From: Candidatus Dadabacteria bacterium
GTDB taxonomy: Bacteria; Desulfobacterota_D; UBA1144; Nemesobacterales; UBA2774
Reading direction: 5' to 3'
DNA: 6,350 nt
NCBI GenBank assembly: GCA_020027805.1
Contig: JAHKKQ010000126.1
Coordinates: 1 to 6,350, forward strand
Made by a program: the position numbers and the translations under genes. The notes below the pieces were generated by a model that saw only the letters and a program-made list of their open reading frames with translations, did not search any database and had not been told where the DNA came from. This document shows, one piece after another, positions 1-5,586 of the stretch. Each line of letters opens with the position of its first letter. Position 1 is the first letter of the stretch.

Positions 1-23
1 ATGTTTCTTTGCAATGAAATTAC

Positions 24-30
24 GGAGGAG
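24..30 (+). promoter_or_regulatory. Strong ribosome binding site for the dacB-like gene
   Basis: GGAGGAG lies 10 nt upstream of the TTG codon at 41 and 19 nt upstream of the next in-frame ATG at 50. The spacing favours the TTG as the true start. An in-frame TAG at 32-34 rules out any start further upstream in this frame. Confidence 0.7.
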
Positions 31-40
31 TTAGAATATT

Positions 41-1492
41 TTGTCTATTATGAAATGGTATTTCGCTCCCTTGCTCGCGGTCACTCTAATAGCAGTTTCT
101 ATTCAGACCGCACTGTCAGTCAATAGCTCGACCAGCGCCTATACGGCGAGAATCGCTACCATGCTTCCCAAGGAAGCGAGGAACAACGGCAAGCTCGGCG
201 TCGTGGTCAAGTCGCTCACGTCGGGGGAAACAATCTACGAGCACAACGCGCAGAGCCTGTTCATTCCGGCTTCGAATGAAAAAATAATCACATCCGTAGC
301 GTCGCTCTCGCTTCTGAAAAGAGACTACAGGTTCAAGACCGAGTTCTCGAGCGGGGGCGGGATATCTAAAGGGGTACTCCACGGCGGTCTGTACGTAAAA
401 GGCTACGGAGACCCGACCCTCGGCGAGCCGCATATCGGGTTCATCGTATTCGAGCTCAAGAAAAGGGGCATAAAGGAGATAAAAGACGGAATAACGGTCG
501 ACGATTCGTATTTCAGCAGGACAAGGCGCGCAGAGGGATGGAAGAAAGAATGGACGGACGATTTTTACAGCCCCCCGATAAGCGCGCTTTCCTTCAACTA
601 TAATACGATAGAGGTCAAGGTCGCCTCTTCCAAGTCCGGGCAGAAACCCTCTGTCTCCATAATGCCCGAAGGCTCGGGCATAGCGATTATAAACAACGCC
701 GTCACGAGCACCAAGCAGGGCGTGCTTACGACGACCTGGAAGGACGATCAGACGATCATCGTGGGCGGAAGAATCAGGCCGAAATCATCGGTCCTCCTCA
801 AGATCCCCGTACAGAACCCGACGCTCCTCACCGGCAATGTGTTCAAAAACGCTATCGAGGAAGCGGGCATCAAGGTATCGGGCCCTGTCGTAGCGGGCGA
901 CGTGCCGAGGTGGGCCACCGTGTTCTACACACACTATTCGGACCCCCTCTCCGCGATAATAACCGAGTACAACAAGAACAGCGTCAATATAATAGGTGAA
1001 AACCTCATAAAAACACTCGGGGCGGAATTCAGGGGCGCTCCCGGATCCTGGGAAAGCGGTTCTTCAGTAATTTCAGAATTTCTTAACAGGATCGGAATTA
1101 AAGACGGGTTCAGGGTTGTGGACGGCTCTGGCCTTTCGCTCCTCAACCGAGTTTCTCCACAAACATTAACCGAAGTGCTGAGTTACGCCTACACAAACAG
1201 GATCATTGCCTCTGACTTCATCGATTCCCTCCCGATCGCCGGAGTCGACGGCACCCTTAAGAAGAGGTTCAGGCAGTCGGATGTCCAGGGCAGGGTCATG
1301 GCGAAAACCGGCTATCTGAACAATGTAAGAGCCCTCTCCGGCTACGTTTTTACAACACGGGGTGATGTCCTGGTATTTTCGATTCTCGATAACGGACTAG
1401 GATGGAAGACCAAGGAATTCCAGAATAACCTGTTGTCGGAGCTCGTCGGATGCTGCGTACCGGGAGCAGCAGGTAATTCAACTATCAATTGA
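41..1492 (+). CDS. dacB: D-alanyl-D-alanine carboxypeptidase/endopeptidase, PBP4 (DacB) family, peptidase S13
   Basis: A periplasmic penicillin-binding protein that removes the terminal D-Ala from peptidoglycan stem peptides and, in this family, also cleaves D-Ala-mDAP cross-links. The three active-site motifs are visible: SxxK as SNEK (Ser78 nucleophile, Lys81), SxN as SVN (314-316) and KTG (422-424), plus the family stretch DGSGLS (361-366). The wide spacing between SxxK and SxN is typical of S13 enzymes, which carry extra domains there. At 483 residues it is close to E. coli DacB (477). Residues 1-26 look like a signal peptide: Lys5, then a hydrophobic core, with possible cleavage near TALS. 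The TTG start is chosen from ribosome binding site spacing; ATG at 50 would remove only three residues. The C-terminus ends with a Cys-Cys pair (471-472). The gene lies 311 bp upstream of gspC on the same strand but is probably a separate transcription unit. The family call is firm; the relative exo/endopeptidase activity cannot be read from sequence. Confidence 0.93.
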   Translation: MSIMKWYFAPLLAVTLIAVSIQTALSVNSSTSAYTARIATMLPKEARNNGKLGVVVKSLTSGETIYEHNAQSLFIPASNEKIITSVASLSLLKRDYRFKTEFSSGGGISKGVLHGGLYVKGYGDPTLGEPHIGFIVFELKKRGIKEIKDGITVDDSYFSRTRRAEGWKKEWTDDFYSPPISALSFNYNTIEVKVASSKSGQKPSVSIMPEGSGIAIINNAVTSTKQGVLTTTWKDDQTIIVGGRIRPKSSVLLKIPVQNPTLLTGNVFKNAIEEAGIKVSGPVVAGDVPRWATVFYTHYSDPLSAIITEYNKNSVNIIGENLIKTLGAEFRGAPGSWESGSSVISEFLNRIGIKDGFRVVDGSGLSLLNRVSPQTLTEVLSYAYTNRIIASDFIDSLPIAGVDGTLKKRFRQSDVQGRVMAKTGYLNNVRALSGYVFTTRGDVLVFSILDNGLGWKTKEFQNNLLSELVGCCVPGAAGNSTIN

Positions 1493-1501
1493 ACATTGAT
1501 A
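1483..1501 (+). repeat. Perfect 7-bp inverted repeat across the dacB stop codon
   Basis: TATCAAT and ATTGATA flank a 5-nt loop, and the TGA stop lies at the start of the loop. The stem is entirely weak (only one C-G pair) and no long T-tract follows, so it does not look like a standard intrinsic terminator. It could be a 3'-end RNA hairpin or a DNA-binding palindrome. Confidence 0.5.
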
Positions 1502-1520
1502 ATTAAATAGCTTGCCGGAA

Positions 1521-1539
1521 TTGATTTTTGTCAAATCAA
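1521..1539 (+). repeat. Perfect 7-bp inverted repeat downstream of dacB
   Basis: TTGATTT and AAATCAA flank a 5-nt loop. Together with the repeat at 1483-1501 this gives four ATCAA/TTGAT pentamers in alternating orientation within 56 bp. Purpose unknown: it may be an RNA hairpin, a protein-binding site, or chance in AT-rich DNA. Confidence 0.45.
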
Positions 1540-1561
1540 ATAGTAAATTGTATTCAGAGGC

Positions 1562-1576
1562 AGGGAATTCATCCCT
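1562..1576 (+). repeat. Short perfect inverted repeat (5-bp stem, 5-nt loop)
   Basis: AGGGA and TCCCT flank ATTCA. The stem has three G-C pairs, so it could form a small RNA hairpin. No T-tract follows it. Confidence 0.35.
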
Positions 1577-1605
1577 ATACAATTGTTGTTTGTTTATTTG
1601 AATTG

Positions 1606-1642
1606 AAAATTCGAGACGCTGCCCCGCATCGGGCTCGATTTT
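1606..1642 (+). repeat. Imperfect inverted repeat ending in a T-tract
   Basis: The outer arms AAAATTCGAG and CTCGATTTT pair with one bulged T. Inside them, CCCG and CGGG pair around a CAT loop, leaving a 7-nt one-sided bulge. The right arm ends in TTTT, so it could act as a weak terminator of dacB transcription, but the large asymmetric bulge makes this doubtful. Confidence 0.25.
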
Positions 1643-1669
1643 CAGACATATTGAGAGCGAGGTTCGTTA

Positions 1670-1704
1670 CCGCCTCACCAATGAAGCAATGGGAGACGGC
1701 TTTT
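1670..1704 (+). terminator. Candidate weak intrinsic terminator downstream of dacB
   Basis: CCGCCTCACCA pairs imperfectly with TGGGAGACGG (one C-A mismatch and one bulged A, about 10 paired bases, 9-nt loop). It is followed by C and then TTTT at 1701-1704. It sits after dacB and before the gspC promoter, where a terminator would be expected. The short T-tract and the imperfect stem keep confidence low. Confidence 0.3.
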
Positions 1705-1731
1705 AAAGGCAAATTCTGGTTTGTTATTGAT

Positions 1732-1746
1732 GCAAACAAGTTTTGC
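1732..1746 (+). repeat. Short inverted repeat abutting the -35 element
   Basis: GCAAA and TTTGC flank a 5-nt spacer and end one base before the TTGACA hexamer. The position would suit a regulator binding site, but the repeat is short. Confidence 0.3.
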
Positions 1747-1775
1747 TTGACATATAAAGTAAAAAACTTTATTTT
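1747..1775 (+). promoter_or_regulatory. Sigma70-type promoter for the gspC-D-E operon
   Basis: A perfect TTGACA -35 hexamer (1747-1752) is followed by a 17-nt spacer and TATTTT (1770-1775), which matches four of six -10 consensus positions. Transcription would begin near 1782, giving a leader of about 20 nt before the gspC ATG. It is in the right place and orientation to drive the secretion operon. It is predicted from sequence only. Confidence 0.6.
1754..1772. promoter_or_regulatory. Palindrome overlapping the gspC promoter (possible operator)
   Basis: ATAAAGT and ACTTTAT form a perfect 7-bp inverted repeat around AAAAA. It fills most of the promoter spacer and enters the -10 hexamer, and a run of seven T residues (1772-1778) begins at its right edge. 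A repressor bound here would block RNA polymerase. Read as RNA, it could instead be a very AT-rich terminator for transcripts arriving from dacB. I cannot decide between these readings, nor exclude chance. Confidence 0.4.
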
Positions 1776-1803
1776 TTTAGGTAAAATTAACCTCTCTACT
1801 TAA

Positions 1804-2727
1804 ATGCTTGTAACAATTTTAAAAAAATATGTGTGGGTTATAAACTTATGTCTCCTTACGGGACTAGCTTATTTGGCGGCTGTCACCGTAAACCAGAAAA
1901 TCGAAGGCATAATAAGCTCCCCGCGCGCTGCGGCATCGCAAAAATTTCTGGACGATAGGGAGAGCAGACCGGAATCGAGCGCTAAACGTGCAATATCCTA
2001 CTATCAGGTCATCCTTACGAGGAACATATTCGGTATCACGAATTTATCAGACGCGGGGTTGCCCGGAGGAAGCCAGGAAGCCCTGCCTGACAGTGCGCTC
2101 AACATAGTCCTCCTCGGGACCATCATCAACCATGACGCCTCCTCAGTCGCGATCATCAAAAACCCCGACGATAACAAGGTCAACGGCTACCGCAGCGGTG
2201 AAGTCGTAGACATTATCAATTCCGAAGACGTGAAGGTAATAGAAGTAATGAACTGCAGGGTAGTCATAGAACGGCAAAGGACCGGGCGTGAAACGATTAA
2301 ATGCAAAGACCTTGGAGAAATAGCTTCCACCTCCCCTGCGGGCCCCTCGGGCAAAAGAACCCAGGCGAGGGGTCTCGATTCAGAAAGCTCTCCGGACAAC
2401 GAAGGGATAAGCAAGGTCGGAGAGAATGAATTCGAGATCAGCAGGGAGCTGCTTGAGGATGTGCTCAGCGATCCTACAAACATAATACAGCAGGCGCGCG
2501 TAATACCTCAGGAGGACGGACTCAGGTTTTTCGGCATCAGGTCGAACAGTATTTTCTGGAAGATCGGAATTAAAAACGGGGACACCCTTCACAAAATAAA
2601 CAACGTCGAATTGAACGACGTGGAGAAGGCCCTTAGTGTATTTGAAGAACTGAGGTCCCAGAGCAATTTCACTATTGATTTTACAAGGGCTGGTAAACAG
2701 TACACTTATGAGTACAATGTTAAATAG
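1804..2727 (+). CDS. gspC: Type II secretion system protein GspC (inner-membrane clamp with HR and PDZ domains)
   Basis: GspC spans the inner membrane once and links the inner-membrane assembly platform to the secretin. In known systems its HR domain contacts the N0 domain of GspD, and the PDZ domain takes part in substrate recognition. Here a short cytoplasmic N-terminus is followed by one membrane helix (about 9-28), a periplasmic linker with the family-like RNIFG (73-77), the HR beta domain (about 98-168), a charged Ser/Pro/Gly linker (about 169-208) and a C-terminal PDZ domain (about 210-305). In the PDZ domain, the GIRSNSIFWKIGIKNGD stretch (244-260) is characteristic. Total length 307 is ordinary for the family. 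The HR domain has two cysteines, 151 and 167. The ATG directly follows a TAA and has no Shine-Dalgarno sequence, only a pyrimidine-rich leader. A promoter lies just upstream, and gspD and gspE follow on the same strand. Confidence 0.92.
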   Translation: MLVTILKKYVWVINLCLLTGLAYLAAVTVNQKIEGIISSPRAAASQKFLDDRESRPESSAKRAISYYQVILTRNIFGITNLSDAGLPGGSQEALPDSALNIVLLGTIINHDASSVAIIKNPDDNKVNGYRSGEVVDIINSEDVKVIEVMNCRVVIERQRTGRETIKCKDLGEIASTSPAGPSGKRTQARGLDSESSPDNEGISKVGENEFEISRELLEDVLSDPTNIIQQARVIPQEDGLRFFGIRSNSIFWKIGIKNGDTLHKINNVELNDVEKALSVFEELRSQSNFTIDFTRAGKQYTYEYNVK

Positions 2728-2842
2728 AAGAGAGTCCGGATGTTCGGTTTCGTTGCCGATATTGGATTATGCGCCCAGCGCGGGATCTGATTATTCAAGC
2801 AGAGACGGAGAAGAGCCCGCACAGAGTGTGAGGACCGAATAA
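2708..2842 (+). CDS. Possible small ORF bridging gspC and gspD (44 codons, unrecognised)
   Basis: This frame starts at ATG 2708 (or ATG 2717) inside the end of gspC, crosses the whole 114-bp gap and stops with TAA at 2840-2842. The last base of that stop is the first base of the gspD ATG (TAATG). Such one-base overlaps are typical of translational coupling. The 44-residue product is polar and Ser/Glu/Arg-rich, with no signal peptide, membrane helix or motif I recognise. No clear ribosome binding site precedes either ATG. It may be a small protein, a coupling leader for gspD, or a chance open frame. It is the only frame open across the entire gap. Confidence 0.25.
   Translation: MSTMLNRRESGCSVSLPILDYAPSAGSDYSSRDGEEPAQSVRTE
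2830..2834 (+). promoter_or_regulatory. Ribosome binding site for gspD
   Basis: GAGGA lies 7 nt before the ATG at 2842 and supports that start. An in-frame stop at 2788-2790 with no start codon between it and the ATG excludes a longer N-terminus. The next in-frame Met is residue 126, beyond the hydrophobic segment and the LysM domain. Confidence 0.6.
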
Positions 2843-5571
2843 TGAGAGGTTTGCTGATCAATATTCTGATTCTTGGATTCCTGCTAACTCTATATGTCTA
2901 TGTCAACACGGACCACGAAAAAACAACGATCAAAGAGAACACGGCGCAAACAACCGAGCTAGAGAATGAAGAGCCTATTTTACAGTCACAGAATGAGGAT
3001 TCGAGCTACAACGTACAGGAAGGCGATACCTTATCTCAAATCGCAGAAAGGTTTCAAGTCTCGGTCAAGCAGTTAAAAGAGATAAACGGCCTGACAAGCG
3101 ATGTGTTGTCGGTCGGCGAGTATATCGACATACCGGTCCGGAGCGATACCGGAAGACTCAATATAGCGGGCGATGACACCTACGCTCCTTACGGCGGACC
3201 GGGTGATTCCGAGACCATGACTCAATCTTTCGGCGACCAGGACCCCGCCTATAACCCGGACGCGTCTGATCAGCCCACCTCAGATAGACAGGCCGAAATC
3301 GAACAGAGGAGACAGAAACTCCTCGAGCAAAAAGAACGATACCGGCAGCAGACACAGAGCCCCCGCGGACAAAGCACCCGCGAGAGGACGAATATTCAGA
3401 AGCCGTTTCCCAGGGACAAAGACACCGGGACTCAGCCCCCTCCAGAAACAGGAGAGGAAACCGGGGCAGACGGACAAAAACCCGAAATCATCGTAACCGA
3501 CGGCGAGATAGTAAACCTGCAGTCGGAAATGGACGTCCAGGATCTGATTCAAACCATCAGCGAAATCACGGGACAAAACTTCATACTCGACGAGTCGGTG
3601 AAGGGAAAGAAGGTCACGGTAATTGCTCCCGGAGGGTTTAAAAAAGAGAACGCAATGAGGCTCTTTGAAACGATCCTGAGCCTGAACGGGTTCTCGGTCG
3701 TCAAGAAGGACGGCACCAATATAATCGTGCCCAAGAGGGACATAAAAATAACCAGCATACCTACGGAATTCGGCACGGAGTTAGGTGAGTCCTCCGACAG
3801 TTTTATAACGAGACTGATCCAGCTTAAAAACATACAGGCGAGCGAGGCGGCGAATATTCTGAAGCCCCTGATTTCCCGGGAGGGAGATATAGTAGTGTAT
3901 CCGGCGACGAACACGCTCATCATTGTGGAAACAGTGGACAACCTGAACCGGATCCTGAAAATAATCGAGAACCTGGATGTAGAGACCGAAATCGAATTCA
4001 TCAAGATACATAACGCCGATGCCGCCGAAGTAGCGGCTAAGCTCGTCGAAATATTCGGCGGAACGGCTTCGTCGAAATCGAGCGCCCCGGCACAGACCCA
4101 GCAGTCGCAAAGACAGTCGGCCACGCGCACACGCAACCTTCCCGGGTCCGAGAACAGGTCGGAAGCCCCCGCGATTACGTCCCAATCCACCACCGAAACC
4201 TCAGCAGTGGGATTTAAGGTGATCACGGACGAGAGGACCAACTCTCTGATAGTCATTTCATATCCGGACGACATGAAAAAAATTAAAGCCGTCATAGAGA
4301 TACTCGACGTCGAGACCGCCGAGCCTGAAGAGGGCATCTACGTTATACGGGTTTTGAATGCCGACGCCGAATCGATCGTAGCGGTGCTCGCGAGCCTGTT
4401 CGGAGGGGGCGGGGCGCGAACCGGACTCGGGGCCGACAGGAGTCAAAGGACCTCAGGCTTCGGAACGGACTCGGGGCTCGGATCCTCGACGACGGGTGTC
4501 GGCTCGAACAATTCCTCGAGCAGGCAGGCAATCGATAGAGGGGCAGGGAGCAGCTCAGCGGTGGTGGCGGAGACGGACGAGTTGAGAGTCACATCGGACC
4601 CATCGACGAATTCCATTATTTTTATCGGCTCCAGAAGGGATTATGAAACAATCAAGGAAGTAATCGAAGAACTGGACGTCAGGAGAAAGCAGGTATTCGT
4701 GGAAGCCGCGATTCTCGAAGTCAGCCTGGATAAAATCAGATCGTTCGGGACCAACCTGAGCATAGGATTCACGGTTAACGGCGAGACCCTGGGCTTCGGC
4801 GGGACAGTACTGCCGGGCATCCCCAGCCTTCTGGGGGTAGCGGCCGACCCTGAGGCATCCGTGAACGTTTTAGGCAGTCTTTCCGGGCTGTTCCTGGGTG
4901 TTGTAGGTGAGGAAGTGGACGTGGACGGTTCGGGCCCCATACCGCCGATACCTTCATTCAGCGCCCTTTTCCAGGCCCTGACCTCACTTACCGACGTAAA
5001 TGTGCTATCGACACCGAGCATTATCACCACTGACAACGAACCTGCGGAAATTATCGTCGCCGACGTCATACCGTTCCCCACCGGGAGCACGGTCGGAGAC
5101 AGCGGGGTGACAGTTCAGACGATCCAGCGTGAACCCGTCGGCATAAGGTTATCCATACTCCCGCAGATCAGCGAGGGGGACTTTCTAAACCTCAATATTC
5201 TTACAGAAGTTTCGGCGATCAGACAGGCTCCGGTACAGGGGCTGAATACCGCACAATTCGGTATCGCCACCACGACCAGGACAGCCGACTCCTCCGTCGT
5301 CGTAAAGAACGGGCAGACGATCGTAATTGGCGGACTCGTACAGGACAGAGAGAGCGTCATCCAGAACAGGGTGCCTGTGCTGGGTAATATCCCCGTGCTG
5401 GGCAACCTGTTTAAATTCAAGCAGAGAGAGAGTCAGAAGATCAACCTTATGATACTCCTTACCCCCCGGATAATTGAGAACGAGCAGGACATGCAGCGGA
5501 TACTTGAAGAAAGGCAAAGACGCAATATGCTTTTACAGGAGAGGGGCTTCAACAGGGAGGATGATAACTGA
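2842..5571 (+). CDS. gspD: Type II secretion system secretin GspD with an N-terminal LysM domain
   Basis: GspD forms the multimeric outer-membrane channel through which folded exoproteins leave the periplasm. Domain order: hydrophobic export segment (4-21), LysM (about 55-99), disordered Gln/Pro/charged linker (about 100-215), N0 (about 221-298), N1 (about 320-382), N2 (about 383-491), N3 (about 492-613), secretin beta-barrel domain (about 614-878) and a short charged tail. N1, N2 and N3 end in related TN(S/T)-(L/I)-I ... LDV segments. The secretin signature VPVLGNIPVLGNLF is at 844-857, and VLSTPSIITTDNEPAEI is at 721-737. At 909 residues it is much longer than the roughly 650-700 of enteric GspD. 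The extra length comes from the LysM-linker region and from Ser/Gly-rich insertions in N2 and N3. No lipobox cysteine or clear signal peptidase I site is visible at the N-terminus. No extended pilotin-binding S-domain is evident after the barrel. The flanking gspC and gspE support T2SS over type III or type IV pilus secretins. Confidence 0.93.
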   Translation: MRGLLINILILGFLLTLYVYVNTDHEKTTIKENTAQTTELENEEPILQSQNEDSSYNVQEGDTLSQIAERFQVSVKQLKEINGLTSDVLSVGEYIDIPVRSDTGRLNIAGDDTYAPYGGPGDSETMTQSFGDQDPAYNPDASDQPTSDRQAEIEQRRQKLLEQKERYRQQTQSPRGQSTRERTNIQKPFPRDKDTGTQPPPETGEETGADGQKPEIIVTDGEIVNLQSEMDVQDLIQTISEITGQNFILDESVKGKKVTVIAPGGFKKENAMRLFETILSLNGFSVVKKDGTNIIVPKRDIKITSIPTEFGTELGESSDSFITRLIQLKNIQASEAANILKPLISREGDIVVYPATNTLIIVETVDNLNRILKIIENLDVETEIEFIKIHNADAAEVAAKLVEIFGGTASSKSSAPAQTQQSQRQSATRTRNLPGSENRSEAPAITSQSTTETSAVGFKVITDERTNSLIVISYPDDMKKIKAVIEILDVETAEPEEGIYVIRVLNADAESIVAVLASLFGGGGARTGLGADRSQRTSGFGTDSGLGSSTTGVGSNNSSSRQAIDRGAGSSSAVVAETDELRVTSDPSTNSIIFIGSRRDYETIKEVIEELDVRRKQVFVEAAILEVSLDKIRSFGTNLSIGFTVNGETLGFGGTVLPGIPSLLGVAADPEASVNVLGSLSGLFLGVVGEEVDVDGSGPIPPIPSFSALFQALTSLTDVNVLSTPSIITTDNEPAEIIVADVIPFPTGSTVGDSGVTVQTIQREPVGIRLSILPQISEGDFLNLNILTEVSAIRQAPVQGLNTAQFGIATTTRTADSSVVVKNGQTIVIGGLVQDRESVIQNRVPVLGNIPVLGNLFKFKQRESQKINLMILLTPRIIENEQDMQRILEERQRRNMLLQERGFNREDDN
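3004..3138 (+). other. LysM peptidoglycan-binding domain within GspD
   Basis: Residues 55-99 contain the LysM pattern: YNVQEGDTLSQIAERF (56-71), then VKQLKEINGL (75-84) and VGEYIDIPV (91-99). LysM domains bind N-acetylglucosamine-containing glycans such as peptidoglycan. The position just after the export segment places it in the periplasm, where it could hold the secretin to the cell wall. Confidence 0.9.
3139..3486 (+). other. Low-complexity linker between the LysM and N0 domains of GspD
   Basis: About 116 residues rich in Gln, Pro, Gly, Asp and Arg with no recognisable fold. An Arg/Gln/Glu-rich, probably helical stretch lies at about 147-171. The linker would let the LysM domain reach the wall at some distance from the secretin ring. 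Confidence 0.7.
4063..4206 (+). other. Ser/Thr/Gln-rich insertion in GspD N2 domain
   Basis: Residues about 408-455 interrupt N2 between the IFGG strand-turn and the VGFKVITDERTNSLIVI segment. The stretch is nearly all small and polar residues and looks disordered. Loops at this place occur in other secretins; this one is long. Confidence 0.6.
4402..4569 (+). other. Gly/Ser-rich insertion in GspD N3 domain
   Basis: Residues about 521-576 interrupt N3 directly after LFGGGG, the position equivalent to the N2 insertion. It is almost entirely Gly, Ser, Thr and Arg. The N3 loop faces the channel lumen in known secretins and contributes to the periplasmic constriction, so this insertion may narrow or gate the vestibule. 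Confidence 0.6.
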
Positions 5572-5586
5572 CCTTAAATTGTTGAT

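Larger units (their letters stand above)
1493..1803. other. 311-bp AT-rich intergenic region between dacB and gspC
   Basis: By hand count, 1501-1800 is about 36% GC, against roughly 50% in the flanking genes. It holds several short inverted repeats, an imperfect GC-containing hairpin followed by T residues (1670-1704), and a promoter with an embedded palindrome close to gspC. A 91-codon TTG-initiated frame runs through it (1528-1803), but it has no ribosome binding site, has skewed composition, runs through the promoter and resembles nothing I recognise. I treat the region as non-coding. A more GC-rich patch at about 1612-1700 could be a remnant of older coding sequence, but I cannot identify any. 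Confidence 0.75.

Noticed and set aside
1..126. 41-codon ATG frame at the window start overlapping dacB
   Set aside because: It overlaps the dacB ribosome binding site and signal peptide in another frame and shows no family resemblance. The end of an upstream gene in bases 1-34 is possible but cannot be identified.
1483..1547. IHF-like sites at the ATCAA motifs
   Set aside because: The WATCAA half is present, but the TTR element after a 4-nt spacer is missing on both strands.
1718..1733. Possible sigma54 promoter (GG...GC) upstream of gspC
   Set aside because: GG and GC are separated by 12 nt instead of the required 10, and the surrounding consensus is missing. The TTGACA/TATTTT pair is far better.
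1528..1803. 91-codon frame with a TTG start between dacB and gspC
   Set aside because: It has no ribosome binding site, no recognisable domain and low, uneven GC. It runs through the predicted promoter and inverted repeats. A shorter ATG start at 1681 (40 codons) has the same problems.
3549..4337. 262-codon antisense frame within gspD
   Set aside because: It mirrors the codon pattern of gspD, has low-complexity Ser/Ile/Phe-rich content, and no promoter or ribosome binding site was seen. It is a shadow of a strongly supported gene.
2842..5571. GspD as a PilQ or type III secretin
   Set aside because: It has N0-N1-N2-N3 order with LysM rather than AMIN domains, and it is flanked by gspC and gspE, which define a type II system.
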